Positions 1 to 8,455 of a stretch of 64,000 nt of DNA are shown in pieces. The notes beneath the pieces are model-generated. The model had not been told where the DNA came from and did not search any database. It worked only from the letters and a program-made list of their open reading frames with translations. The DNA is from Dyadobacter diqingensis (GTDB lineage Bacteria; Bacteroidota; Bacteroidia; Cytophagales; Spirosomataceae): assembly GCF_024220585.1 (NCBI RefSeq), contig NZ_JAMXKF010000004.1, positions 310,001 through 374,000 of the forward strand. Reading direction: 5' to 3'. The first letter of the stretch is position 1; each line of letters opens with the position of its first letter. Made by a program: the position numbers and the translations under genes.

Positions 1-2
1 AC

Positions 3-122
3 ATTATTTCCGTCAACAAGATTGACGCTGTTGAACGTCAGAGAATCTATATCGGGAAACAGGTCATTCCTATCGGAGATACCTATAAAGATGACTTTGC
101 CAGCCAGATCAAAGGTATCTGA
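3..122 (+). CDS. LytTR-family response regulator, C-terminal fragment
   Basis: Only the last 39 codons are inside the window, ending at a TGA. The residues IISVNKIDAVERQRIYIG followed by KQVIPIGDTYKDDF match the end of a LytTR DNA-binding domain: a 'hRSfiVnl.kI..i' strand, a loop, then an 'IPIs..Y...f' strand. Proteins of this family bind DNA as the output domain of AlgR/LytR-type response regulators, usually paired with a membrane histidine kinase. The receiver domain and any kinase lie left of the window and cannot be checked. The 148 bp before the next gene suggest a separate transcript there. Confidence 0.75.
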   Translation: MISVNKIDAVERQRIYIGKQVIPIGDTYKDDFASQIKGI

Positions 123-270
123 CTTTGTAATAGTCTTCATAATGCACGTTGATCATTTGTTAGATATTAGGTTTTATTTTCGCGGCTGAATTTGACCGGT
201 TGGCGGATTTCAGGTAATGCGATTTTAAAATGTATCCTACTTTCGTCGACGTAACAATTCATGAAATAGG

Positions 271-1659
271 ATGAAAAAATATCTGTTAGTTTCACTTTTG
301 GTTTTCATTTTCGGGCGAATAAGTGCCTGCACAATTTTCACGGGAAGTAATGGCAAATCGGTACTTGTCGGCAATAACGAAGACTACTCACCTGGCACAA
401 AGTCGTTTCTGTGGGTTCGGCCGAGATCAAATGTCAGGAACGGTTATATTTTTTGGGGATTCCGGGAAAAATATCCGGAAGGCGGGATGAATGATAAAGG
501 CTTGTTTATTGACGCTGCGGCACTACCGGAGGAAATAGCCATCAAAAGAGACCCGGCAAAACCTGATTTTAACGGATATCTGACTGAAAAGATATTAAGA
601 GAATGTGCCTCGGTGGCTGATGTCATTGCGTTGGTAGGGAAATATAACTTGACTTGGCAGCAGAAAGCACAAATTATGGTGGCGGATAAATCCGGAGATT
701 ATGCCATAATCCATGCAAACTACATCATAAGAAAAGAAGCTCCCGTTTTTGCGCTGACGAATTTTGCAATAAATGTGACCGGAGACAGTCATTTTACATG
801 CTGGCGAAAAAATACAGCAATTGCAGAACTTACTGCCCATCCTATTTCTGTCGACCTGTTTCGGGATATCCTCTTTAAAACTGCGCAGCGTCAACCCGAC
901 AATGCGACTGTTTATTCACAGGTTTGTGATTTGAGCAAGGGGATCATCTATCTCTATCAAAACCTCAATTTTCAGCAGGTTGATACGATTTCACTAGACG
1001 ATATATTGAAAAAAGGCAGGCATAATATACTGATTAGCTCCATTTTTCCGCGCAGTATCAGTCGTGTTATGGAGCGAAAAATCGAGCGATCAGGGATTAC
1101 AAAAGCTTTGAAACTTTATCATCAACTGAAACAATCGCCCGGAGAATCAGTTTATGATTTTTCAGAAAATGAGCTGGATGATCTTGGCTATCGATTGTTA
1201 AACCGGAAAAGATTTGAGGAAGCAATGGCTGTTTTTAAATTAAACAAAGAGGTTTATCCGCAGTCGGCCAATGCTGTGGCGGGGTTGGCCAATGCTTTTT
1301 TGCTCGGCGGAGCTACTGAACAGGCTGAAACGCTGTACCGGAAAGCAGGAGAAATGGATTCATTTAACCCATATGTTGGTATTTTCAAACATAAAAATGA
1401 CAACCTGTTCTCTTTCAGGATTAACGGTTTTAGTGCGGCAAATCATATTCAAATTTACCTGAAAAATTTGCGGTCTAATGCCACAATAAGTATTGAATTA
1501 AATGCTTCAATTCCCGGGCAGTGGGCTGCAAAGATCAATCTGCCGCCCGGAGAATATAGTTATTCCTACAAGGTAGACGATTCGTGGATGATTGATCCAA
1601 ATAACAAACTAACTACAAGGGTCGGGCAATATTCCAATTCTTATCTGATATCAAGATGA
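271..1659 (+). CDS. Secreted choloylglycine-hydrolase/acyltransferase-like Ntn hydrolase with TPR and CBM48-like C-terminus
   Basis: The signal peptide ends ...RISA, directly followed by Cys20 (CTIFTGSNGKSVLVGNNEDY). This is the arrangement of Ntn hydrolases of the penicillin V acylase/choloylglycine hydrolase and C45 type, where the processed N-terminal Cys is the nucleophile and the downstream N-N-E-D stretch belongs to the active-site region. The hydrolase core runs to about residue 260. Residues 300-370 look like two TPR-type helical pairs (LLNRKRFEEAMAVF, FLLGGATEQAETLYRKAG). Residues 380-462 resemble an AMPK/CBM48 E-set domain (GQWAAKINLPPGEYSYSYKV, then DDSWMIDPNN). The substrate is probably an amide-linked acyl compound, but this is inferred from the family only. 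The ATG gives a clean signal peptide. It is separate from the convergent TlpA-like gene. The three-part architecture is unusual. Confidence 0.72.
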   Translation: MKKYLLVSLLVFIFGRISACTIFTGSNGKSVLVGNNEDYSPGTKSFLWVRPRSNVRNGYIFWGFREKYPEGGMNDKGLFIDAAALPEEIAIKRDPAKPDFNGYLTEKILRECASVADVIALVGKYNLTWQQKAQIMVADKSGDYAIIHANYIIRKEAPVFALTNFAINVTGDSHFTCWRKNTAIAELTAHPISVDLFRDILFKTAQRQPDNATVYSQVCDLSKGIIYLYQNLNFQQVDTISLDDILKKGRHNILISSIFPRSISRVMERKIERSGITKALKLYHQLKQSPGESVYDFSENELDDLGYRLLNRKRFEEAMAVFKLNKEVYPQSANAVAGLANAFLLGGATEQAETLYRKAGEMDSFNPYVGIFKHKNDNLFSFRINGFSAANHIQIYLKNLRSNATISIELNASIPGQWAAKINLPPGEYSYSYKVDDSWMIDPNNKLTTRVGQYSNSYLISR

Positions 1660-1695
1660 GAATTCAAGCCACATAAAGGAACATTCCCTTTTGAC

Positions 1696-3198
1696 TTATC
1701 GCGCCAAAAGAGAATCCAGATAGCTGGTGTTTTCCATAAGTTGCGAGGGATGGAGTGCGTTTACATCGATGATACTGCCGTCTCTGTCGATCAGCAGGTA
1801 TGCCGGAACCCCATTGATTTTATATAAAAGGCGTATATCAGCGGGATTATTCTCTATCCATGGTTGATTGCCGTGAACGCCCTTTAGGGTTGGATTTTTC
1901 TTTAAAAACTTCTTCCATGCCGCAATATCAGAATCGACCGAGACATAGAGGAAAGTCAGGTTTTTGTTACCTGCGTATTTTCGGGCCAGTTTTTTTGAAT
2001 ATTGCATTTGCTCAATGCAGGGGCCACACCATGTTGCCCACACATCGACATAGATAAGTTTGCCTTTCAAATCGGAAAGGTTGAATTTATTTCCGGATAC
2101 ATCTGATAAGCTGAAATCTTTCGAAGGCATACCCGGTTTCAACTGGGCAAATTCAGCCAGAATTTCGTCGAGATCAGCCTGATACTTCGAACCGGGATAG
2201 TCTTTTTTGTAGTCGTTCACAATGCTCAGTAAGTCTTTGTAATCGATATAATCCAGAAGTGAATTCAACGTGATACACAATGCCATAAAAAACTCCTGGT
2301 TCCGGTTTAATTCGGGATTGAGCATGACGGCTTTTTTTATGTATGCGTACAGACTAATCTGATTGTTATCCATTTGATCATAATGGAAATTAATCAGGTC
2401 CATCAATTTCTGATTGATAACCCAGCTTAGGCACTCGGTATACAAAGTCGCTCCAAGCGTTACTAAATTGGAATTAATTGAAAGACCAGAGAAAAATTTC
2501 GGGCTCAGAATATTGCTGCTATCTACGGCTGGTTCGTCATCCGATCGCTCCATGGCTGCATTGTTCAGGGTAATGATCTGATTCAGTTCGAAGAGCAGTC
2601 GCTCCTGGATTTCCGTTGATGAATTCGCGCTGTAAAGTAGTTCCTTGTAATCGTTGGAAAGTTTCTGCTCAGCCCTGACCTTTTCATTGAACTGCGAACC
2701 ATATTGTCTTATCATGGACAGATAATCCTCTTTTTTTTCGTCCGAATTTTTATGAACGCGGGTACCGTAATGTTTCTGTCTCAACAGCGATCGTTTAATT
2801 TCTATGGGTCTTAAATCTTCCAGATAATTATTGAACACATCGAGATCTCCCTCGTATTTCGCTTTCCCGTGTTCAAAGCTTATCCGAATATTGCTGCCTG
2901 GTTCCAGATATGGGTTTGTCGTAAACAAATTAACACTGTCATTTTTATTTACACGAATAGAAACCCGCATCGTATCACGATAGTCGGCATGTAATGTGGC
3001 GATGCCCGATGCATCAAACATTGCCGAGTCGAGGCGTTTTTCTTTTTCATTTAATAAGGAGCGGTGATATACGGATACCTCTTTCCCGACACACTCCTGA
3101 CAGGTAACCTCAATGCCGGAAGTTTTTTTGTCAGGCACGCAGGCGCTCAAAAAAATCACTGGCAAGCAGAACCACAGGAAGTATTTTGCTAATTTCAT
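1696..3198 (-). CDS. TlpA-like thioredoxin-fold lipoprotein
   Basis: The signal peptide has a lipobox, FLSAC at Cys20, so this is a lipoprotein. The C-terminal 150 residues form a TlpA/ResA-type thioredoxin domain: WATWCGPC with the CGPC redox pair at about 391-394, the cis-proline segment NGVPAYLLIDRDG near 465, and the preceding 'G..l.DFsLsDvsGnkfnLsdLkGK' strand typical of peroxiredoxin/TlpA proteins. The N-terminal half (about 25-330) resembles the poorly characterised extension of large Bacteroidota TlpA proteins. The likely role is periplasmic thiol-disulfide exchange. The gene stands alone, convergent with the Ntn hydrolase and separated from the upstream sialidase by a terminator-like hairpin. 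Its physiological partner is unknown. Confidence 0.85.
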   Translation of the reverse strand: MKLAKYFLWFCLPVIFLSACVPDKKTSGIEVTCQECVGKEVSVYHRSLLNEKEKRLDSAMFDASGIATLHADYRDTMRVSIRVNKNDSVNLFTTNPYLEPGSNIRISFEHGKAKYEGDLDVFNNYLEDLRPIEIKRSLLRQKHYGTRVHKNSDEKKEDYLSMIRQYGSQFNEKVRAEQKLSNDYKELLYSANSSTEIQERLLFELNQIITLNNAAMERSDDEPAVDSSNILSPKFFSGLSINSNLVTLGATLYTECLSWVINQKLMDLINFHYDQMDNNQISLYAYIKKAVMLNPELNRNQEFFMALCITLNSLLDYIDYKDLLSIVNDYKKDYPGSKYQADLDEILAEFAQLKPGMPSKDFSLSDVSGNKFNLSDLKGKLIYVDVWATWCGPCIEQMQYSKKLARKYAGNKNLTFLYVSVDSDIAAWKKFLKKNPTLKGVHGNQPWIENNPADIRLLYKINGVPAYLLIDRDGSIIDVNALHPSQLMENTSYLDSLLAR

Positions 3199-3322
3199 GT
3201 AAAGTGGAGTTACGTGCTGAGACAGACTGTGTGGGTTGTATACTAATTTATACCTTAAAGCAAAAGGGTTACAATGTCTACTCTAACTCAACTATGGGTT
3301 ACTATTAGGAGGCCTTTACAAA

Positions 3323-3359
3323 AACAGACTAAGGAAATCAGCCATTTCCCGAGTCTGTT
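3323..3359 (-). terminator. Intrinsic terminator after the sialidase gene
   Basis: Arms AACAGACT and AGTCTGTT (3323-3330, 3352-3359) enclose a second stem GGAAAT/ATTTCC (3333-3338, 3344-3349). On the minus strand the stem runs into GTTTTTG. It sits just past the sialidase stop and ahead of the TlpA-like gene. Confidence 0.65.
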
Positions 3360-3394
3360 CCAGCGGTGTTACGCCGTGATTTTTTGAATCTGTT

Positions 3395-4558
3395 TTATTT
3401 CTTCCAGTGAATTACCTTAAAAACGATCTCTTTGTACTCGTCCCGTTCATACAAAACACCGACGGAATTTTTCGGGATCTGTACCAGATCCGAATAGGCC
3501 GTGAAATCTTTGATGCCTTCCGAGCCCTTATCAACCGGGTATTGTTTACTCCAGGTTTTTCCGTCGTCAAAACTGATTCTTAGCGTCAGGTTGTCCCGTT
3601 TTAAGGTATCGGCGGCGTTTGAAAAAGCCAGGATGTTTTTGGTCTTATATTTTCCAATGGTCAAAATACTGCCTTCGCAAACGGGGTCGGGGAGATTGTG
3701 ATCGAAATAGGTTGTGTCCCAGCGGCTCCCGCCATCACTGCTGATCGCTACGATCCGGGCTCTTACATCGCCCTTTTGGTTACGGCTGTTAAATAGCAGT
3801 CGCCCTTCAGATATTTCTGCCGCAGTAGACTCGTTGGAGCCTTCGAAAGAAATGTTTTCGCTCAGTTTGAAAGTTTTACCATGATCATCCGTATAAAATC
3901 CATGTGCCTGATAATCGGTAAAATGAGGTTTGGGAGGCCCCGCCGTATGATTGGCCGGAATATATATTCTTCCTTTGAAATTTCCTTCGCTAAACTGCAT
4001 CGCGTGACCGGGTGTAATGGCATAACTTCGCCAGTCTTCCGGAAAATTGTAGACCGGGTTGCTGGCAGGTTGTTTTGGCTTGTGAACCTGCGTGGTAATG
4101 TTGACAGGCTCAGACCAGCTGATACCCGAATCAACGGAGGTTTTATACCAGATCTCCCGTAGGCCTTTCCCTTTTCTGACCTCGCCCTCATGGTTATTTC
4201 CGGTGTTATAAAACAAAAACAATCTGCCTTTTGGAAATTCAGGATCGGATAAATCGACCACGGGCGCGGGATTTCCCGCCTGAAGTTTGTCATAATCGGC
4301 AACCACTTCGAGGCCGGACCAGGTTTTGCCCTGATCTTTGCTGCGTTTTAAAACAATATCAATATCGCCAAAGTCACCGCTGCCGCCCACACGGCCTTCC
4401 GAGAATGCGAGTAATTCTCCGTTGGGTGCCCGAACGATTGCTGGTATACGGTATGATTTATAGCCGCCGGATCCGGAGGTGAAAACCGGAGTCGGGGCAA
4501 AAATTTGTTCAAAGCATGATACCAAAATACCTGTTAATAAAATATTCGAAATTTTCAT
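3395..4558 (-). CDS. Exo-alpha-sialidase (GH33-type, BNR repeats)
   Basis: A signal peptide is followed by the sialidase YRIP motif (residues 36-39, YRIPAIVRAPNGELLAF), whose Arg is the first of the arginine triad that binds the sialic acid carboxylate. Five Asp-box/BNR repeats are visible: SKDQGKTW, SVDSGISW, TDDHGKTF, SSDGGSRW and SFDDGKTW. Each caps a blade of the six-bladed propeller. The ESTAAEIS and LYERDE segments are plausible sites of the catalytic Glu and of Tyr/Glu, but the assignment is by analogy. The length of 387 aa suits a single-domain sialidase. The ATG at 4558 is preferred to an upstream TTG. No sialic-acid transporter or catabolic gene is adjacent, so the enzyme may simply release sialic acid or a related sugar from glycoconjugates. 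Confidence 0.85.
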   Translation of the reverse strand: MKISNILLTGILVSCFEQIFAPTPVFTSGSGGYKSYRIPAIVRAPNGELLAFSEGRVGGSGDFGDIDIVLKRSKDQGKTWSGLEVVADYDKLQAGNPAPVVDLSDPEFPKGRLFLFYNTGNNHEGEVRKGKGLREIWYKTSVDSGISWSEPVNITTQVHKPKQPASNPVYNFPEDWRSYAITPGHAMQFSEGNFKGRIYIPANHTAGPPKPHFTDYQAHGFYTDDHGKTFKLSENISFEGSNESTAAEISEGRLLFNSRNQKGDVRARIVAISSDGGSRWDTTYFDHNLPDPVCEGSILTIGKYKTKNILAFSNAADTLKRDNLTLRISFDDGKTWSKQYPVDKGSEGIKDFTAYSDLVQIPKNSVGVLYERDEYKEIVFKVIHWKK

Positions 4559-4635
4559 TGTCAAATGTTGTTATCGTTTACTTCATAAAGGCCCGAAACC
4601 GGATTATTTCCTGTTACATTTTTTAAAAGCTGAGC

Positions 4636-4659
4636 GGGCAACCGTTTAAATGATTGCCC
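4636..4659 (-). terminator. Weak terminator-like hairpin after the beta-barrel receptor gene
   Basis: Arms GGGCAA and TTGCCC with a 12-nt loop lie about 60 bp past the stop of the minus-strand receptor gene. The following minus-strand sequence is A/T-rich (GCTTTTAAAAAATG), not a clean T-run. Confidence 0.4.
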
Positions 4660-4718
4660 TTGCAAGTCTGTATTACAACTCCTTTACCTTCCTTTTATTT
4701 GACTAAGTTTTTTAACGG

Positions 4719-7190
4719 CTAGTTATCGCTGCTGGGTGCATTATGCAAAAAGTCATTTCCCTGATCCTTGCTCTTTTTGAAGTCCAGCTTACCGAATTTG
4801 TATGTTAGGCTGACACCGAACGACCGGTAAGGGATCAGTACGGTGTTGTAAGCCACATAATTACCCGTTGAAATCGTTGTGACCTGACTGACGTATTTGG
4901 TAAACGGATTGGTAGCAGTAAAACCGACACTGGCATTTTTATGATAAAATTGCTTTCTGAAAGCAAAATTGTAGGTAAGCTGCTGGGGTTTTTTGCCCTG
5001 GATCGTGTTGACCGCCGAGGAGTAGTTTCCAAACCCTTCCAGCGTCAGGTCGTTAGGCAACTGGTAGGTTGCGTTCAGGTTAAAACGCCAGTTTGTTCCG
5101 TTGGTAACATTCCCGCCGAGTAAATTATTGACCACACGTTTTTGAGTGACCATCATATTTCCTCTCAGATTCAGACGGTCGGTCACTGGCATGGAACCTG
5201 ATAAACTGGCTCCTGAATTATATTCAATACCAATATTCTGGCGCAGAGTGACGGAAACATTTTGATACGTCGAGTCGCCAATCATATAGGTTGGATAAAA
5301 AGTCGTGTAAGATTTCACATCACTCGTGTTGATCCGCTCAATGAGCGCGAGATAAACGTTGCCCCCATTTTTGAAGGATTTATTATAACCCAGTTCAAAA
5401 TTATTTCCAATCTCGGGTTTCAGCAGTGGGTTGCCGGCTGTGATATTATATGGGTCGCTCAGGTTCATAAACGGGTTAATTTCCTTGTATTCAGCTCTTT
5501 CGATACGTCTTGTGAAAGCGAGTTTTACAGATTGCTCTTCTTTGAAATTGTGCGAAAGGATTAGCGAAGGGACCAGGTTATTGTACGACGGAATGAAGGT
5601 GTTCGGATAATCAATTTTTACATCCGTATGCTCCCATCTCGCACCGGCTTTTACTTGCAGCCAGTTAAACATGGAAAAATGGGTTGACAGATATCCAGCG
5701 TAGATATTCATTTTGTAATTCAGCTGATACGATTGCGTAGGGTCGTGGATAAACTGGTTTTGTGTTGGCGAAAAAACACGGATATCGGCAATGCTGTTGA
5801 TGTTTTGCAAAACCGTTTTTAACCCGGTCTCAATAATGAAACGCTTGCTGACTGGATGTGCATAATCGATTGAAATGTTGGTCTGTTTGTCATTCCCTGG
5901 CGTATTTCCCATGGTCCCCGAATGGGTAATTGATTCGCCGTTGTAATGTTGAACCTGGCTATAATCATTACGTGGTTTCCCGAAACTCGAACTGTAAAGT
6001 ACATTCAGCTCCTGACCTTCCTTTTTTAATTTTCGGATGTAATTCAGACTCCAGTCAAAGGACCCGATACTGTTTTTACTGGAAGAATTACGAATGATGT
6101 CCTGAACTAAAACTGGGGTTCCCGATGGATTGAAGGTAGTTTGATTGATGTCGGTGATACCGTTTCCACTGCTGCTGAAACTGTTATAACCGAATGAACC
6201 GATCAGGTTATTCTTTTTACCAATAGTCCAGTCAAAACCCAGCCCCGAGCGATAACCGCTTCTTTTAAAATCCTGATAACCATTTTGAATCAACCGTGTG
6301 GTAGTTGTATCCACACCGTTATGCGAAAGCCTGTCCTGCGTGTTGGGTGTTCTGGAACTCAGTTGCTGGTTCCCGCTGAAAAAAGCGTTAAGCCCAAAGT
6401 TGTTCTTTCTGAAATTAAGGTTTGCTGAACCGCTTTGCAGTCGTGTTCCCGCCGTCACACTGATGTTCCCGTTTATTCCCTGCAAGCGATTGTCTTTCAG
6501 GATAATGTTAATAATCCCACCGGTTCCCTGCGCATCATACTTTGCACCCGGACTGGTAATGGCTTCAATGCTTTTAATCTGGCTGGCAGGAATGGAAGAC
6601 AGTGCGTCCGTCAGGCTGTTGCCGAAAACGCTGGACGGCTTCCCGTTAATCAAAAACCGGACATTGGGGTTCCCCTGAAGCTCCACATTGCCGTCGATAT
6701 CCACCGAAACCTGGGGCACTTTTTTTAGTACATCCAGCGCGATACCGGCCTGGGAGGTAATATCGTTCGCTGCGTTGTACACAATTTTGTCGATCTCGTT
6801 TTCAACGATCGCCGTTTTACCCGTCACGGTAACTTCCGCCAGCATATTTACCGAGGGCGAAAGCAGAATTGTGTTCAGTGAAACGGCTTTTTCTGCGCCG
6901 GTTATGGTCACGTTTGGGATTGTTTTTTTCGTGTAACCAATAAAATCAATGGATACCGTGAATACACCTTGCGGAAGGCCGGTGATTTCAAAATTACCGG
7001 AAGTATCCGTGACAGCGCCATTGACAACAGTATTAGTTTTCTGGTCGGTGAGACCCACAGAGGCATATTCGACAGGTAAATTGCTCGATGCGTCTTTAAT
7101 TTTTCCAGTTATTTTAAAACCCTGCTTTTGTGCATAGCCTGAAAAACAAAAGGAGAGGAATAGGAGTGCAGTAACTACAATAGGCCTCAT
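4719..7190 (-). CDS. TonB-dependent outer-membrane beta-barrel receptor
   Basis: Signal peptide MRPIVVTALLFLSFCFSGYAQ, then a carboxypeptidase-regulatory-like domain (about 24-105, FKITGKIKDASSNLPVEYAS), then a plug domain (about 130-235) containing the NPNVRFLINGKPSSVFG segment and ending in YDAQGTGGIINIILK. The remainder is an aromatic-rich barrel that closes at FGVSLTYKFGKL but carries a further tail of about 20 residues. This is the OMP_b-brl_3 type of TonB-linked receptor found singly in Bacteroidota; its ligand cannot be read from sequence. The ATG at 7190 is preferred to the upstream TTG because it starts the signal peptide. A -7 box on the minus strand (TACGTTTG, 7215-7222) lies 25 bp upstream, without an obvious -33 TTG. 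No SusD-like partner is adjacent. Confidence 0.85.
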   Translation of the reverse strand: MRPIVVTALLFLSFCFSGYAQKQGFKITGKIKDASSNLPVEYASVGLTDQKTNTVVNGAVTDTSGNFEITGLPQGVFTVSIDFIGYTKKTIPNVTITGAEKAVSLNTILLSPSVNMLAEVTVTGKTAIVENEIDKIVYNAANDITSQAGIALDVLKKVPQVSVDIDGNVELQGNPNVRFLINGKPSSVFGNSLTDALSSIPASQIKSIEAITSPGAKYDAQGTGGIINIILKDNRLQGINGNISVTAGTRLQSGSANLNFRKNNFGLNAFFSGNQQLSSRTPNTQDRLSHNGVDTTTTRLIQNGYQDFKRSGYRSGLGFDWTIGKKNNLIGSFGYNSFSSSGNGITDINQTTFNPSGTPVLVQDIIRNSSSKNSIGSFDWSLNYIRKLKKEGQELNVLYSSSFGKPRNDYSQVQHYNGESITHSGTMGNTPGNDKQTNISIDYAHPVSKRFIIETGLKTVLQNINSIADIRVFSPTQNQFIHDPTQSYQLNYKMNIYAGYLSTHFSMFNWLQVKAGARWEHTDVKIDYPNTFIPSYNNLVPSLILSHNFKEEQSVKLAFTRRIERAEYKEINPFMNLSDPYNITAGNPLLKPEIGNNFELGYNKSFKNGGNVYLALIERINTSDVKSYTTFYPTYMIGDSTYQNVSVTLRQNIGIEYNSGASLSGSMPVTDRLNLRGNMMVTQKRVVNNLLGGNVTNGTNWRFNLNATYQLPNDLTLEGFGNYSSAVNTIQGKKPQQLTYNFAFRKQFYHKNASVGFTATNPFTKYVSQVTTISTGNYVAYNTVLIPYRSFGVSLTYKFGKLDFKKSKDQGNDFLHNAPSSDN

Positions 7191-7595
7191 GGCAAAAATG
7201 ATAAGATGATGAAGCAAACGTAGAGGCCAATTCTGAAAACATTTGGATTTAGGACCCCAAACCGGAGCAATTTGAAAAATTAATCACATTTTAATTTGAG
7301 TCCGGTAAGTCTGGGCCTTTTTCGCTGCTCAAAAAATGAAGCAGAAACGGATTGTTAGAATACACTATCAATTGTCTTGATTATGAGTCGATAACGGACA
7401 TTTTGTTATAGTTTTTTAACGACTATTCAGGAAAAACGGACTAAATGTGATACGATAACTGTTTCAGAAGTCGTCTGTTTTTGAGTCCTCCCAGGGTTAC
7501 GCACGCGCTCGTATACATGCGAGAGAACAAAATGAGGTTTTCAGTAAGTTAAATTCAGAAAAAATTCAGAATCTGATTTTAGGTTTACTTCCATT
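7191..7595. promoter_or_regulatory. Divergent intergenic region
   Basis: This is about 400 bp between the divergent receptor and PAP2 genes. It holds the minus-strand -7 box at 7215-7222 on the left and the TTCAGAA direct repeat at 7554-7571 on the right. The middle shows no coding signal and no RNA structure I can defend. Confidence 0.5.
7554..7571 (+). promoter_or_regulatory. TTCAGAA direct repeat (11-bp period) upstream of the PAP2 gene
   Basis: TTCAGAA, AAAA, TTCAGAA: two identical heptamers whose starts are 11 bp apart, as expected for a tandem head-to-tail site of an OmpR/PhoB-type regulator. The same 20-bp sequence with one mismatch lies at 17342-17361, ahead of the orphan response regulator. 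It is only 24 bp from the first ATG of the PAP2 gene, so it would act at or after the transcription start. Confidence 0.45.
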
Positions 7596-8381
7596 ATGTA
7601 TTGTATGAAGGTGAAGAATTTTAAGGAGTTTAAGCGAGGAGCGGAAGTAACTTCTCTGGCAGACGAATGGTCAGGACGAACAACCTGGTTTTTCAGGAAA
7701 ATTTTTGTTTTACATCTGACAGTCATCCTGGCACTCCCGTCTTTTGGGCGGACGCAAGATACGCTGATCAAGAATCGGCCGCTTCAATTTCAGGTCAACA
7801 GGTTATATGTTCCGGGTATATTGATGGCTTCCGGCGTGCTGACCAATGCGTTTTTCAAAGACCAGATCAAATATAAAATTGTCGAGCAGCGGAACAGGCA
7901 CTTCGGCGATTTTCACACGTCAGTAGATAATTATCTCGAATATGTGTCCATTCCGATTGCTTATGGACTGGATGTTTTTGGTGTTAAATCGAAAAATGAT
8001 TTTCTAAACAGGACTGCCATTTTGGTAAAGGGAGAAGTCCTGATGTATGCGACGGCTCAGGTACTCAAAGTTTCAACACACCAGTTGCGTCCTGACGGCA
8101 AGGACCATTACTCTTTTCCCTCAGGCCATGCTGCTCAAGCTTTTGCGACGGCCACTTTTTTGAGTGAGGAGTATAAGGACCGCCTGCCCTGGATGCCTTA
8201 TGCAGCTTACACCGTGGCCGGAACTACCGGATTATTACGTATCGCCAACAACAGGCATTATCTGGGTGATGTCCTTTTTGGCGCGGGGCTTGGGTTATTG
8301 TCGATGAAAATTTCGTATTGGACGCACCGTTACCGATGGGGAAAAAATAAAAGGAAAGAACTATCTTCGGCCGTTTATTGA
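7596..8381 (+). CDS. PAP2-family phosphatase
   Basis: All three PAP2 signatures are visible: K158-X6-R165-P166 (KVSTHQLRP), PSGH at 175-178, and R215-X5-H221-X3-D225 (RIANNRHYLGD). These form the vanadium-haloperoxidase-like active site that dephosphorylates lipid phosphates such as undecaprenyl pyrophosphate, phosphatidate or phosphatidylglycerol phosphate. A hydrophobic segment at about 36-53 looks like an uncleaved or cleaved export signal ending SFGRTQ, so the catalytic site should face the periplasm. The first ATG is used; a second at 7605 is equally possible. An LtaS-like gene follows after 74 bp on the same strand, so both probably act on envelope lipids. The TTCAGAA repeat lies just upstream. 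Confidence 0.88.
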   Translation: MYCMKVKNFKEFKRGAEVTSLADEWSGRTTWFFRKIFVLHLTVILALPSFGRTQDTLIKNRPLQFQVNRLYVPGILMASGVLTNAFFKDQIKYKIVEQRNRHFGDFHTSVDNYLEYVSIPIAYGLDVFGVKSKNDFLNRTAILVKGEVLMYATAQVLKVSTHQLRPDGKDHYSFPSGHAAQAFATATFLSEEYKDRLPWMPYAAYTVAGTTGLLRIANNRHYLGDVLFGAGLGLLSMKISYWTHRYRWGKNKRKELSSAVY

Positions 8382-8455
8382 GAAATGGAATAATTTGAAG
8401 AAAAATTTACATTTTAAGCCAGTGCCGGCAAAGGGCACACAACAGAACCTAACAA

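Noticed and set aside
7509..7526. GTATACATG motif upstream of the PAP2 gene, similar to the GTATACAAAAG repeats
   Set aside because: Single copy without phased partners or the promoter geometry of the 40.1 and 63.4 kb elements.
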